DNA of 64,000 nt, from contig NZ_BMPG01000001.1 of NCBI RefSeq assembly GCF_014647475.1, positions 558,001 through 622,000 on the forward strand, read 5' to 3'. The number at the start of each line of letters is the position of its first letter. The first letter of the stretch is position 1. Position numbers and translations under genes: made by a program. Source of the DNA: Halocalculus aciditolerans. Lineage in GTDB: Archaea; Halobacteriota; Halobacteria; Halobacteriales; Halobacteriaceae. Shown here piece after piece: positions 33,032-42,972 of this stretch. The notes below the pieces were generated by a model that saw only the letters and a list, made by a program, of their open reading frames with translations, searched no databases and was not told the origin of the DNA.

Positions 33032-33727
33032 TTAGGCGGAGGGGGCTTCGAGGCCGCGGTCGGTGATGGCGAAGTTCGCGCGTTCGCCTTCGGGTTTCGC
33101 GCCGTGTTTTTCGAGGACGGCGCGGCGGCGATTCCCCTTGTAGCGTTCGAGGCGGACGACGACGCCCGTCCAGTGCATGAGGGTGTGGCCGCCGAGCGGG
33201 CGCACGGAATCAGTGCCGGCGTCGGGGTCGGAGTAGACCTGGTTCGTCACGGCGACGGCGAGGTCGTGTTTCCGGGCGAGCGAGAGGAGGTGAGTGACCT
33301 GGCGGGTGACCTCCCGCAGGGAGTCGCCGCCCTGGTCGTCGCTTCCGCGTTCGAGGCGGTAGAAGCCGGTGATGGAGTCGACGACGACGAGGTCGGCCCG
33401 CTCGGCGAAGTCGCTCGCGTCTCGGACGGCCTCCGCCTGCTCGGCGAAGTCGTGCGCGGACTCGATGACGACGTTCCCCGCGGCCTCGTCTGGGTCCTCC
33501 GCGTTCGCTTCGAGGATTTGCCGGAAGCGCTCGACGCTCACGCCCTCCGTGTCCACGTAGACGGCGGTACCGCCGGCGTCGGCGGCCTGCACCGCCGCGG
33601 AGAGCGCGACGTTCGTCTTCCCCGCTCCCGGCGGCCCGTAGAGCTGCGTTACCTGCCCCCGTTCGAGGCCGCCGCCGAGAAGGTCGTCGAGCGGCGGACA
33701 GCCCGTCGAGACGTGCGAATCGCTCAC
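33032..33727 (-). CDS. radB: DNA repair and recombination protein RadB
   Basis: A 231-residue euryarchaeal RecA-family paralogue that assists RadA in recombination. It has the Walker A YGPPGAGKTNVAL (residues about 30-42), the Walker B LVVVDSITGFYR, and VTNQVYSDP, but lacks the N-terminal HhH domain of RadA, as RadB does. GTG start (MSDSHVSTGC). A small membrane-protein gene ends its upstream spacer. Confidence 0.95.
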   Translation of the reverse strand: MSDSHVSTGCPPLDDLLGGGLERGQVTQLYGPPGAGKTNVALSAAVQAADAGGTAVYVDTEGVSVERFRQILEANAEDPDEAAGNVVIESAHDFAEQAEAVRDASDFAERADLVVVDSITGFYRLERGSDDQGGDSLREVTRQVTHLLSLARKHDLAVAVTNQVYSDPDAGTDSVRPLGGHTLMHWTGVVVRLERYKGNRRRAVLEKHGAKPEGERANFAITDRGLEAPSA

Positions 33728-33766
33728 TACCCGGGAGTAGTTCGCCCCGTCGCAAAAGCAGTCCGG

Positions 33767-33970
33767 TCAGTCGGCGGCCCGGCCGACGTCTCGGTAGGCG
33801 CTCCGCCTGCCGTACGCGCGGCCGAGCGCCCAGGCGGCGAGGATGGCGACCCAGACGAACGCGAGGTTCCACGTGAGGAGCAGCGTGCTGACGACGGCGA
33901 GCGCGACGAGGAGGAGGGCCTGCGCCCAGCGGAGGCCGAGTTCCGCGTTGATGACTGCGGGAAGTCGCAT
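33767..33970 (-). CDS. Small two-helix membrane protein
   Basis: 67 residues with two hydrophobic segments (WAQALLLVALAVVSTLLLTW and LAFVWVAILAAWALGRAY) and a basic/polar C terminus. Unknown function. ATG start giving MRLPAVINAE, 39 bp upstream of radB on the same strand, so the two could be co-transcribed. Confidence 0.65.
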   Translation of the reverse strand: MRLPAVINAELGLRWAQALLLVALAVVSTLLLTWNLAFVWVAILAAWALGRAYGRRSAYRDVGRAAD

Positions 33971-34060
33971 ACCGCGCCGTTTCGGCGGTAGACGGGTATC
34001 TCTTCGGGTCGTCCCTCGGCGACGCGTGGCTTTTTGCCGCGCGAGAGCGAGGGTGGGAGC

Positions 34061-34792
34061 GTGATAGTCGTCGCGACGGCGGATTTCGAAGTCTACCACG
34101 AGGTCGTGAACGCGCTCAGAGACCGGGGCGTCGAGTTCACGACCATCGAACCGGACGAGGGGCTCCCGGCGGACGCGGACGTCGTCGTCACGGCGGAGTC
34201 GGACGACGCCGACTTCGACGTGGAGACGGTCGTCGCCGACCCCGACGACCCGCGGCGCGCCGTCGACGAAGCCCTCGCCTACCTCCGCGGCGGCGCGGAA
34301 CGAACAATTATCGGCGTCGACCCCGGCCCGAACCCGGGTATCGCCGTGCTCTCCGGCGACCTCGTCGTCGCCGCCTTCCAGGTCCCCGCCGAGGACGCCG
34401 CCGCCGTCGTCAACGACGAACTCGCCGGGGCGCTCGACCCGATCGTCAGAATGGGCGACGGCGCGCGCCTCCACGGCGCACGCATCCTCGACGACGTCGA
34501 CGCCCCCATCGAAATCGTCGACGAAACCGGCACCACCCCCTACCTCGGCGCGGGCGCGCGCGGCATGGACGACGTCCTCGCCGCCGTCAACATCGCCCGC
34601 CTCGAAGGCGAACGCACCACCTCCCGCGACTTCGAACCCACCGACGGCGAACTCCAAGTCATCAAAGCCGAATCCCGCGAACGCTCCCCCGACGACCGCA
34701 CCCTCCCCGACGACCTCGCCCGCCGCGTCGCCCGCGGCGAACTCAGCATCGACGACGCCCTCGACCAACACCGCGACCGCGTCGAAGAATAA
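34061..34792 (+). CDS. Predicted RNase H-fold (RuvC-like) archaeal protein
   Basis: A 243-residue protein. After an N-terminal about 80-residue domain it shows TIIGVDPGPNPGIAVL, a first-strand acidic motif like that of RuvC/YqgF nucleases, and further acidic residues at VNDELAG and ARGMDDVLAA. Nuclease activity is inference. GTG start at 34061, with a CTTTTTG tract 25-31 nt upstream pointing to leaderless expression. Divergent from radB, which is thematically consistent with DNA repair. Confidence 0.65.
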   Translation: MIVVATADFEVYHEVVNALRDRGVEFTTIEPDEGLPADADVVVTAESDDADFDVETVVADPDDPRRAVDEALAYLRGGAERTIIGVDPGPNPGIAVLSGDLVVAAFQVPAEDAAAVVNDELAGALDPIVRMGDGARLHGARILDDVDAPIEIVDETGTTPYLGAGARGMDDVLAAVNIARLEGERTTSRDFEPTDGELQVIKAESRERSPDDRTLPDDLARRVARGELSIDDALDQHRDRVEE

Positions 34793-34958
34793 TCGCTGAA
34801 CCGACCCCCGCCCCCGCCGGCCGTCGCGTCGGGGGTTCCGGCAACGGAGGGGGGCGGCGTCACGTCTTTGTAGACGCGTGTGGTAGTGAAACACACAGCA
34901 GCTGGCGGAAGATTCTTTCGTCGGCGTGAAAGATACCTCACCACAGAGACCCCAACCA

Positions 34959-37181
34959 ATGAACGAAGTCCAACTCGAGGTGGCGAAGGCGTACCCGAAC
35001 GACTCGGGACGCGGTATCGCCCGCCTCGACCCCGACACGCTCCTTCACCTGAAGCTGAGCCCGGGGGACATCATCGAGATCGAGGGCGCGGAGACGACCG
35101 CGGCGAAAGTCTGGCGTGCGGACCGTCAGGACTGGAATACTGATACTGTTCGCATCGACGGCTTCACCCGGCAGAACGCGGACGTCGGTATCGGCGAACG
35201 CGTCAAGATCCGGAAGGCGGAAGCGGAGAAAGCGGACACGCTCGTGCTCGCGCCGCCGGAGGAGGCGAGCGTGCAGTTCGGGAGCGACGCGGCCGGAATG
35301 GTGAAACGACAGATCCTGAAACGGCCCGTGGTCGAACGCGACATCGTCCCCGTGATGTCCTCGACGAACCACCCGTTCATGCGGTCGCCAGGGCAGGCCA
35401 TCCCGCTCATCGCCGTCGAGACCGAGCCGGAGGGCGTCGTCCTCGTCACCGAGGACACCGACGTCGAGCTGCGCGAGGAGCCCATCAGCGGCTACGAGCG
35501 CACCGGCGGCGGCATCACCTACGAGGATATCGGCGGACTCCAGAACGAGATTCAGCGCGTCCGGGAGATGGTGGAACTCCCGATGAAGCACCCGCAGATC
35601 TTCCAGAAACTCGGCATCGAACCGCCCCAAGGAGTCCTCCTCCACGGGCCGCCGGGGACGGGGAAGACCCTGCTGGCGAAGGCGGTGGCGAACGAGACGT
35701 CGGCGAGCTTCTTCTCCATCGCCGGCCCGGAGATCATCTCGAAGTACTACGGGGAGTCCGAGCAGCAGCTCCGCGAGATCTTCGAGGACGCGAAGGAGGA
35801 TTCGCCCTCCATCATCTTCATCGACGAACTCGACTCCATCGCGCCGAAGCGCGAGGACGTCACCGGCGAAGTCGAGCGGCGCGTCGTCGCCCAGCTCCTG
35901 ACGATGATGGACGGCCTCGAAGGGCGCGGGCAGGTGATCGTCATCGCGGCGACGAACCGCGTCGACGCCGTCGACCCCGCGCTGCGTCGGCCGGGTCGGT
36001 TCGACCGCGAGATCGAAATCGGCGTCCCCGACGAGGTGGGTCGCGAGGAGATCCTGAAGATTCACACGCGCGGGATGCCGCTCTCGGACGACATCGACCT
36101 CCCGCACCTCGCGGACGAGACGCACGGGTTCGTCGGCGCGGACATCGAGAGCCTGACGAAGGAGGCGGCGATGCGCGCGCTCCGGCGGTACCTCCCCGAG
36201 ATCGACCTCGACGAGGAGGACATTCCGCCGAGCCTCATCGACCGGATGATCGTCAATCGGACGGACTTCCGCGGCGCGTTGAACGAGGTCGAACCCTCGG
36301 CGATGCGCGAGGTCCTCGTCGAGCTCCCGAAGATCACGTGGGACGACGTCGGCGGGCTCACGGACGCGAAGGAGAACGTGAAGGAGTCCGTGGAGTGGCC
36401 GCTAAACAGCCCGGAGAAGTTCCAGCGGATGGGCGTCGACGCCCCGTCCGGCGTGCTCCTCTACGGGCCGCCGGGCACGGGGAAGACGCTGATGGCGAAG
36501 GCGGTGGCGAACGAGACGAACGCGAACTTCATCAGCGTGCGCGGCCCGCAGCTCCTCTCGAAGTGGGTCGGGGAGTCGGAGAAGGCGATCCGGCAGACGT
36601 TCCGGAAGGCCCGGCAGGTCAGCCCGACCGTCATCTTCTTCGACGAGCTGGACGCGCTCGCGCCCGGTCGCGGCCAAGATGCCGGAAACAACGTCTCCGA
36701 GCGCGTCGTGAACCAGCTCCTCACCGAACTGGACGGGCTGGAGGACATGGAGGACGTGATGGTGGTCGCCGCGACGAACCGGCCGGACATCATCGACCCG
36801 GCGCTCATCCGCTCCGGGCGCTTCGACCGGATGGTGATGGTCGGGCAGCCGGACGTCGACGGCCGCGAGCAGATCCTGAAGATTCACACGAGCGACACGC
36901 CGCTCGCGCCGGACGTCAGCCTCCGCGAGCTCGCGGAAATCACGGACGGCTACGTCGGGAGCGACCTCGCGAACATCGCCCGAGAAGCCGCCATCGAGGC
37001 GCTCCGCGACGACGACGACGCCGAGGAAGTCGAGATGCGGCACTTCCGCCGCGCCATGGAGAACGTCCGTCCCACCATCACGGACGACCTCCTCGACTAC
37101 TACGACACCGTCGAAGAACAGTTCAAAGGCGGAAACACGCCGACCCAGCAGCGCGAAAGCGGCCACATCGGCTTCCAGTAG
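34959..37181 (+). CDS. CDC48-type AAA+ ATPase CdcH (VCP-like)
   Basis: A 740-residue hexameric unfoldase. An N-terminal double-psi barrel/CDC48_2 region ([20 protein letters not shown]) is followed by two AAA modules. Walker A GPPGTGKT occurs near residues 230 and 505, with Walker B FIDELDS and FFDELDA, and two arginine-finger [13 protein letters not shown] segments. It feeds substrates to the proteasome. The acidic C-terminal tail is short. Start at the ATG in CCAATGAAC. Confidence 0.95.
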   Translation: MNEVQLEVAKAYPNDSGRGIARLDPDTLLHLKLSPGDIIEIEGAETTAAKVWRADRQDWNTDTVRIDGFTRQNADVGIGERVKIRKAEAEKADTLVLAPPEEASVQFGSDAAGMVKRQILKRPVVERDIVPVMSSTNHPFMRSPGQAIPLIAVETEPEGVVLVTEDTDVELREEPISGYERTGGGITYEDIGGLQNEIQRVREMVELPMKHPQIFQKLGIEPPQGVLLHGPPGTGKTLLAKAVANETSASFFSIAGPEIISKYYGESEQQLREIFEDAKEDSPSIIFIDELDSIAPKREDVTGEVERRVVAQLLTMMDGLEGRGQVIVIAATNRVDAVDPALRRPGRFDREIEIGVPDEVGREEILKIHTRGMPLSDDIDLPHLADETHGFVGADIESLTKEAAMRALRRYLPEIDLDEEDIPPSLIDRMIVNRTDFRGALNEVEPSAMREVLVELPKITWDDVGGLTDAKENVKESVEWPLNSPEKFQRMGVDAPSGVLLYGPPGTGKTLMAKAVANETNANFISVRGPQLLSKWVGESEKAIRQTFRKARQVSPTVIFFDELDALAPGRGQDAGNNVSERVVNQLLTELDGLEDMEDVMVVAATNRPDIIDPALIRSGRFDRMVMVGQPDVDGREQILKIHTSDTPLAPDVSLRELAEITDGYVGSDLANIAREAAIEALRDDDDAEEVEMRHFRRAMENVRPTITDDLLDYYDTVEEQFKGGNTPTQQRESGHIGFQ

Positions 37182-37278
37182 GCCGCCGCGCCGCGACCTC
37201 CTCTCCGGCTTCGCTCGGACTTTTCCTCCGCCTTCTCGCGCCGACTCTCCGCGTCGCTTCGCCGCGTCGAATCGGACG

Positions 37279-37404
37279 CTACCGCACGGCTTCCTCATCC
37301 GCCACCGACGACCGGCTATGTTGATACCCACCGGACTGGACAGGGGTTATATTGATAGGAACTGCTTCTATGTGTATCTGGTTCTTTGGGTCAAATGCCT
37401 CCAT
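37279..37404 (-). other. Compositionally odd spacer with a 41-codon frame
   Basis: Between convergent cdcH and the Bat-like gene the sequence drops in GC (TTATATTGATAGGAACTG region). A minus-strand frame runs from an ATG at 37404 (MEAFDPKNQIHIEA...) to 37279. Its codons look protein-like but nothing is recognised; it may be a relic of a mobile element. Confidence 0.3.
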
Positions 37405-37451
37405 TGGGGGATGGGGGAATGGAGTTGCCACAGGAACCACCACCGCCCACG

Positions 37452-40400
37452 CTAACTCCCGTGGACCCCACCTGATTCGGTTTTTCCGGGCGTCGACGTC
37501 GCGGAGTCCGCCGTCCGGCCGTCGAGAATGACGTCGAGGAGCTTGCGCTGTGCGGTTCTGAGCTGCTCGGAGACGGTGGGCTGTGAGACGCCGAGCATGT
37601 CGGCGACGTCGGTCCCGGTGCTCTGTCGCGGCGTGAGGAAGAACCCGCTGTAGTAGGCGGTCTCGAGGATTTCGCGCTGGCGGTCGGTGAGCACGTCGTC
37701 GAGCTCCGCGTGAATCCCTTCCCGAGTCTTCGGGGCGCGTTCGCGCTCGCGGCGCGCGACGAACTCCGTGCTCGCGTAGCGCCCGCGGAGCCACTCTACG
37801 AACTCGCGGACGCTCGCGGCCCCGGGGAGTTCGGCCGTCAGCTGGAGGCCGTCCACCGCGGGCGTCAGCGACCCGAGGGCCGCGCCGTACTCCGCGAGCG
37901 CGCCGACGACGCTCGGACCGGCGACGACGGCTTCCACGAAGACGCGGTCGCCGGCCGTCCCGAGGTACTGGCTCGACTCGACCGCGTCCACCTCGGCGAG
38001 CGCGTCGGTGACCGCGTCGGCGTCGACGTCGCGCGCGGCGAAGAACACGCGAACGCGGTCGTCGGCGAGCGGCAGGACCGCGTCCACGGTGAGGTCGGCG
38101 TCGAGCCGGCGGGCGAGCCGACCGAGGACGCTCGCGTCGTCGCCCAGGTGGAAATCGATCTCGACCACTCGGTCGCTGAGGAGCGCGCGCTTCGACTCCA
38201 CGGCGTTGACGGCGTTCGCGATCGTTTCGCCGAGTTCGACGAAGACCGACTCCTCCATCTCCTCGAAGACGCCGGGGCGGTCGGCGTAGACGGAGAGCAC
38301 GCCGTACGTCACGTCACCGTAGTGCAGCGGGACGCTGATGACGGACTGGAACTCCCGAGAGAACGCGTCCGCGCGCCACTGGCCGTCCCGGAGGTTCTCG
38401 GCGACGTTCGACACGACGGTCGCGTTACCCGTCCGGAGCGCGGTCACCGCGGGTTCGGCGGCCTCCGCGGGTGCCGGTGCGAGGTCGACGTCGTCGAGGT
38501 AGCCGCGCTCCTGTCCGCTCTGCGCCGCCGGAGCGAGCGCCTCCCCGCTGTCCGTCGGCGTGCCGATCCACGCGAACCGGAACCGGTCGCTGCGCGTGAG
38601 GCGCTCGCAGACGACGCGCTGAATCTCGTCGCGCGTCGTCGCCTCCACGAGCGCCTGGTCGACGTCGCGGATGATGGTGCTCACCTGATTCACGCGCTGG
38701 AGCCGCTGGTTCTGCTCCTGTAAGAGTTCGTCGCGCTCTCGGAGCGTCGCCTGACTCTCCACGCGGTCGAACGCGGCCTCCGCCGTCGCCGCGACCAGCT
38801 CGACGAGGTTCCGCGTGTTCCCGCTGAACCCGTCGTGTCCCGGTGCCGAGACGGCGAGCACGCCGTGTTCGCCGAGCGGCACGACGAGTGTGTCGCTCCC
38901 CGCACCCACGACGCCCGTGTCGCCGTCGACGAACGCCTGCCAGACGGCCGACCCCGCGCCGGCGTCGAGCGCGCGCGTCTCGCTCGCCCGGCCGTCGTCG
39001 CGCGCGGCCCAGCTCACGGCGTCGAGCGTGTTCTCCGCGGCGTCGAAGTGGTAGACGCAGGCGTCGTCGAGAGTGAGTTCGTCCGTGAGCGTCGTCACGA
39101 TGATGTCCCCGATTTCCTCGTGTGTCTCCGCGTGCAGGAGGTCGCGCGTCGACTGCTGGAGCGCTGTGAGCGTCCGCTCGCGCTCCTTCCGCCGCACCGC
39201 CGCGACCGCGTGACTGATCGTCTCGCCGAGCTCCGCCATCACCGCGACCTTCCGCTCGTCGAACGCCGACGCGCGGTCCGCAGAGACCACCAGTACGCCG
39301 TATTCGACGTCCTCGTGGACGAGCGGGACGGCGACCACCGACTCCCCGCTCTCGCTCTCCGAGTCGCTCGACACGAGTTCGCCGACGCGCTGGACGGTGC
39401 CCGTTCGCAGCGCGACCGCGCCCGCTTCACGGACTGCCGTCGCGCCGTCGCCGTCGCCCGCGTTGACTGCGTCGAGACGCGGCGCGTCGACGCCCGCCGC
39501 CGTCCGCGCCGTCATCGTCTCGTACTCCTCGTCGTACTCGCCGACCCACGCGGCCGCGTACGTCTCCGACGCCGCGAGCCGCTCGCAGACCGCCTCCTCG
39601 ATACCGTCCCGCGACGTCGCCGCGACGAGCGCCTGGTCGATATCCCGGATGACGGTGTTGATCTGGTTCAGCTCGTCGAGCTCGTCGCGCTGCTCGCGCA
39701 GCCGCTGCTCGTAGTCGTGGCGCTCCGTCATGTCCCGCGTGACCTTCGTGTACCCGCGGAGGTCGCCGCCTTCTCCGTAGCGCGCCGTGATGACGACGTT
39801 CGCCCAGAACCGCGACCCGTCCTTCCGCACGCGCCACCCCTCGTCTTCGACCCGCCCTTCCGCCGCCGCCCGCGCGAGGTTCGTCTCCGGCCGCCCCGCC
39901 TCCCGGTCGGCTTCCGTGTAGAACGTCGACACGTGCTCGCCCAGGATCTCCTCCTCCTCGTAGCCCTTCGCCCGCCGCGCCCCCTCGTTCCACGTCCGCA
40001 CTCGTCCTTTCTCGTCGAGCACGAAAATCGCGTAATCCGACACCGTCTCCACGAACTCGCGGAACTGCGCCTCCGCCAGCGACCCGTCGCCGTCGGCATC
40101 CGCGTCGGCACTGGCGTCGCTCCCGGCATCCCCGTCACCCTCAGCACTGCCGTCAGCGTCGGTGTCGTCACTCCCCTCACCGTCGCCGTCAGTCCTGCCG
40201 CCGGTCGCGGCTGCCGCTTCTACCGTCGCTTCCGGCGCTTCCTCGGGCGTCGTCGACGAACCTTCGACTCGCCACCACACGCGCCCCCGCGCGCCCACCT
40301 TCTTCGTCTCCAGCGCGCCGGACGCCGCGAGCGACTCCAGCTTCCCGTACGCCGTCCGGCGCGCACACCCCAGCTCCTCTGCGACCTCGCTCGCCGTCAA

Positions 40401-40481
40401 CGGCGTCCCCGGCGTCTCCGTCGCCTCGAACACCGCGACCACGTCCGAGCGCGTGTGCGTCGGCGTCGGCCCTTGCGTCAT
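37452..40481 (-). CDS. Multi-sensor regulator with PAS, GAF and bacterioopsin-activator HTH domains
   Basis: A 1009-residue cytoplasmic sensor. Order: N-terminal winged helix (TASEVAEELGCARRTAYGKL), an Asp/Ala/Gly linker near 90-135, a PAS domain (VSDYAIFVLDEKGRVRTWNEG), three GAF-like domains, each with the CERLAASE/CERLTRSD-type entry, then a C-terminal Bat-type domain and HTH (LTDRQREILETAYYSGFF, GVSQPTVSEQL). Such proteins sense light or redox-type signals and regulate transcription. Carrying an HTH at both ends is less usual. ATG start at 40481. Confidence 0.88.
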   Translation of the reverse strand: MTQGPTPTHTRSDVVAVFEATETPGTPLTASEVAEELGCARRTAYGKLESLAASGALETKKVGARGRVWWRVEGSSTTPEEAPEATVEAAAATGGRTDGDGEGSDDTDADGSAEGDGDAGSDASADADADGDGSLAEAQFREFVETVSDYAIFVLDEKGRVRTWNEGARRAKGYEEEEILGEHVSTFYTEADREAGRPETNLARAAAEGRVEDEGWRVRKDGSRFWANVVITARYGEGGDLRGYTKVTRDMTERHDYEQRLREQRDELDELNQINTVIRDIDQALVAATSRDGIEEAVCERLAASETYAAAWVGEYDEEYETMTARTAAGVDAPRLDAVNAGDGDGATAVREAGAVALRTGTVQRVGELVSSDSESESGESVVAVPLVHEDVEYGVLVVSADRASAFDERKVAVMAELGETISHAVAAVRRKERERTLTALQQSTRDLLHAETHEEIGDIIVTTLTDELTLDDACVYHFDAAENTLDAVSWAARDDGRASETRALDAGAGSAVWQAFVDGDTGVVGAGSDTLVVPLGEHGVLAVSAPGHDGFSGNTRNLVELVAATAEAAFDRVESQATLRERDELLQEQNQRLQRVNQVSTIIRDVDQALVEATTRDEIQRVVCERLTRSDRFRFAWIGTPTDSGEALAPAAQSGQERGYLDDVDLAPAPAEAAEPAVTALRTGNATVVSNVAENLRDGQWRADAFSREFQSVISVPLHYGDVTYGVLSVYADRPGVFEEMEESVFVELGETIANAVNAVESKRALLSDRVVEIDFHLGDDASVLGRLARRLDADLTVDAVLPLADDRVRVFFAARDVDADAVTDALAEVDAVESSQYLGTAGDRVFVEAVVAGPSVVGALAEYGAALGSLTPAVDGLQLTAELPGAASVREFVEWLRGRYASTEFVARRERERAPKTREGIHAELDDVLTDRQREILETAYYSGFFLTPRQSTGTDVADMLGVSQPTVSEQLRTAQRKLLDVILDGRTADSATSTPGKTESGGVHGS

Positions 40482-40579
40482 ACCCCTCGCTACGCGCTCG
40501 ACCCCGATAAACGATGCCGTCAACGGAATCCGGTCGGTGGCGGCCGCTCCGGGACGGGAGAAAACGGGTGAGAAACCGA

Positions 40580-40954
40580 TTATTCGAGCGCGACCGCGTT
40601 GACCTGGCCGTTCTGCCCCGGGCGGGACGTCACGCGCGCCTGCGTGCCGTCCTCCAGCTCGACGACCGCGCCCTTCGTGATGATGTTACGCCGAACGTAG
40701 TTCGGGTTCGCGTCGTTCTCCACGACGTCCACGATCTCCAGCCGGCTCGTGTCGCCGCCGTCCGTGACGTTCGCCACGTTCGTCGCGAGCGCGCGAACCT
40801 TCTTCTCGTTCCCGCGAGAGTCCACGGTGCGGAACCGCGGCTCGCCGACCGTCGTCTCCGTCGGCGACCGACCGAGCTCCGCCTTGCGCTTCTTGTGCTG
40901 CGGCCGCGTTCGCGCACCAGTCTTCGTGCGCTTAGACTTACCCTGGTATTGCAT
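40580..40954 (-). CDS. rps8e: Ribosomal protein S8e
   Basis: A 124-residue eS8 small-subunit protein, archaeal/eukaryotic type. N-terminal MQYQGKSKRTKTGARTRPQH and the central GEPRFRTVDSRGNEKKVRAL are characteristic. The start is the ATG at 40954; an upstream frame exists but lies outside the conserved domain. Isolated from the main ribosomal cluster. Confidence 0.95.
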   Translation of the reverse strand: MQYQGKSKRTKTGARTRPQHKKRKAELGRSPTETTVGEPRFRTVDSRGNEKKVRALATNVANVTDGGDTSRLEIVDVVENDANPNYVRRNIITKGAVVELEDGTQARVTSRPGQNGQVNAVALE

Positions 40955-41342
40955 ACGGAGGAAATAGCCCGTCGCGTACTTGATGCCTTCGCTTTCATCG
41001 GCGCTAGTACGCTTTCGTTCCCCACGTCGATTCGCTCCCACTCGGCTTCGTTCTGACCGCACTCTCGGCGAGCACTCGGTCTCACTCATCTCCGAATTCG
41101 TCGACGCCTTCTCCGAAAGCCGGCTCCCGCTCGCGCCCGCTCGACGACATATCCGCTCGCAAGCTCGCGGATAGGGGTCGCCGAGCGAACGCGACCAGTC
41201 GCCCCCTTTCGATGCCCCACCCGTAGTGGTTAGCTATCTGTTCGCGGGCGGTGATTGATTGGCCGGCTGCGTTCGGTGGTTGGGCCGTCGAGGCGGGTCG
41301 GGACCGCGGGGTTTAGGCCGCCGCGTGAGGGAGTACTCGGTA
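40955..41342. other. Divergent intergenic region
   Basis: 388 bp between rps8e and the DUF2240 gene. It has an imperfect inverted repeat TATCCGC(10 nt)GCGGATA at 41150-41173 and a TATA-like GTTTAG at 41311-41316 serving the plus-strand gene. No supportable gene. Confidence 0.6.
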
Positions 41343-41795
41343 ATGAGTCTCCGGGTCGCCGTGGGCGCGCCGTTCCTCCAGAAGGGCAAAGAGGAGATCG
41401 GCGAGCAGGAGTTCGTGGTGGCGCTCTCGCTGGACCGGGACTGGATGAGTCCCGACCAGGCGAAGAAACTCCTCGACGTCGGCGCGCGCGAGGGCTTGCT
41501 GCGCCGGGAGAACGGGCGGGTCGCGGCGACGTTCGACGCGAGCGACGTCGAGATTCCCGAGGAGTTCACGGTGGACGACTCCCTCTTCCGGGAGCGCTCG
41601 GCGTTCGAGCGCGTGCTCGACGACCTCGTCGCGGAGGGGCACGACCGCCAAGAGACGGTCGCCGCCATCAACGACCTCCAGGGGAATCTGGGTGTGACGG
41701 CGGACGCGGCGGCGGTCGTGTACGCGCGCCGGCACGGCCTCGCCGCCGACGACGCCGCTCGCGTGGCGCGGGACGCGCTGGAGGAGGAGGCCTGA
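41343..41795 (+). CDS. DUF2240 family protein
   Basis: A 150-residue archaeal conserved protein with a winged-helix-like N-terminal half (EEIGEQEFVVALSLDRDWMS, ARKLLDVG-like repeat) and a C-terminal helical region. DUF2240 proteins have no assigned function; the fold suggests nucleic-acid or protein binding. ATG start, leaderless by TATA spacing (27-32 nt). Its stop overlaps the next start by one base (TGATG). Confidence 0.8.
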   Translation: MSLRVAVGAPFLQKGKEEIGEQEFVVALSLDRDWMSPDQAKKLLDVGAREGLLRRENGRVAATFDASDVEIPEEFTVDDSLFRERSAFERVLDDLVAEGHDRQETVAAINDLQGNLGVTADAAAVVYARRHGLAADDAARVARDALEEEA

Positions 41796-42169
41796 TGGTC
41801 GCCGAGAAGACGACCGACGGCCGCCGCCTCGCGCAACTCCTCGCCTCTGAACTCACCGGCCGGCAGGTCCCGCCGTTCGACCGCGTCACCGTCGAGAACG
41901 CCGACACCGACGCCGAACCGACGCCGGACGGCACGCGGGCGTACGATATCGAACTGGACGGCGAGCGAGCGGGCGCGGTCTACATGCAGCCGGACCGCCT
42001 CTACGTCGACCTGCGTCGGGGGCGAGCGGACGCGCGGACGGCCGCGGCGGACGCCGGCCTGCGCGTTCGCCCCGTCGCGTCGAAACCGCCGCGTACGCTC
42101 GTCTTCGTCGCGGACGCGGCCGAGGTAAAGCGAGTTGTTGATGTACTGGCGGCCGCGCTTGGCGAGTAA
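41795..42169 (+). CDS. Conserved haloarchaeal protein of unknown function
   Basis: A 124-residue acidic alpha/beta protein (RRLAQLLASELTGRQVPPFD, then AGAVYMQPDRLYVDL and a C-terminal VKRVVDVLAAAL helix). No family recognised with certainty. It is translationally coupled to the DUF2240 gene (TGATG) and followed 2 bp later by pyrF, so the three form one operon. Confidence 0.75.
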   Translation: MVAEKTTDGRRLAQLLASELTGRQVPPFDRVTVENADTDAEPTPDGTRAYDIELDGERAGAVYMQPDRLYVDLRRGRADARTAAADAGLRVRPVASKPPRTLVFVADAAEVKRVVDVLAAALGE

Positions 42170-42171
42170 CG

Positions 42172-42972
42172 ATGGGCTTCTTCGACGACCTCGCCGACCG
42201 CATCGACGAGACGAACAGCGTCGTCTGCGTCGGCCTCGACCCCGACCTCGACCGGCTCCCCGACGACGTCCGCGACGCCGACTTCCCGCGCTGGCAGTTC
42301 AACCGACGGATTATCGACGCGACGCACGAACACGCCGCGTGCTACAAGCCGAACGCCGCCTTCTACGAGGACCCTGACGGGTGGACGAGCCTCGTCGAGA
42401 CCATCGCGTACGCCCACGGGAAGGGCGTCCCGGTCATCCTCGACGCGAAGCGCGCGGACATCGGGAACACCGCCCGCCAGTACGCCCGAGCGCTCGACCG
42501 CGCCGACGCCATCACCGTCAACCCCTATCTGGGTAGAGATAGCCTCCAGCCGTTCCTCTCGCGGGAGGACAAGGGCGTCATCGTCCTCTGTCGGACGTCG
42601 AACCCAGGGGGGAAGGACTTCCAGAACCTCGAACTCGCGTCGTACGACGAGTACCTCTACGAGCACGTCGCGCGGCGCGCGAGCGAGTGGAACGAGCACG
42701 GGAACGTCGGCCTCGTCGTCGGCGCGACCGCCCCGGAAGAACTGGAGACCGTCCGCGAACGCGCTCCGGACCTCCCGTTCCTCGTCCCCGGCGTCGGCGC
42801 GCAGGGCGGCGACGCCGAAGCAGCGGTGGAACACGGCCTGACCGACGCGGGCGTCGGCGTCGTGAACTCCACGCGCGGCATCATCTTCGCCGGCGAGGAC
42901 TCCCCGAACTGGGCGGGTGCCGCGGGCGACGCCGCTCGGAAGCTGAAGAAACGACTGAACGAGTACCGCTAG
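42172..42972 (+). CDS. pyrF: Orotidine 5'-phosphate decarboxylase
   Basis: A 266-residue enzyme forming UMP, the last step of pyrimidine synthesis. The catalytic Lys-Asp motif is in DAKRADIGNTA near residues 91-101; VCVGLDPD and FLVPGVGAQGG are the phosphate-binding ends. This is the longer OMP decarboxylase branch. ATG start. Its stop shares CTAG with the convergent zinc-finger gene. Confidence 0.95.
   Translation: MGFFDDLADRIDETNSVVCVGLDPDLDRLPDDVRDADFPRWQFNRRIIDATHEHAACYKPNAAFYEDPDGWTSLVETIAYAHGKGVPVILDAKRADIGNTARQYARALDRADAITVNPYLGRDSLQPFLSREDKGVIVLCRTSNPGGKDFQNLELASYDEYLYEHVARRASEWNEHGNVGLVVGATAPEELETVRERAPDLPFLVPGVGAQGGDAEAAVEHGLTDAGVGVVNSTRGIIFAGEDSPNWAGAAGDAARKLKKRLNEYR

Noticed and set aside
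37182-37451. Structural RNA (SRP RNA or RNase P RNA) in the cdcH spacer
   Set aside because: Too short and without the conserved SRP domain IV or RNase P CR motifs.
38835-40571. Long plus-strand frame antisense to the Bat-like regulator
   Set aside because: Arg/Leu/Val-rich composition typical of antisense shadows in GC-rich DNA; no domain, and the minus strand encodes clear PAS, GAF and HTH modules.
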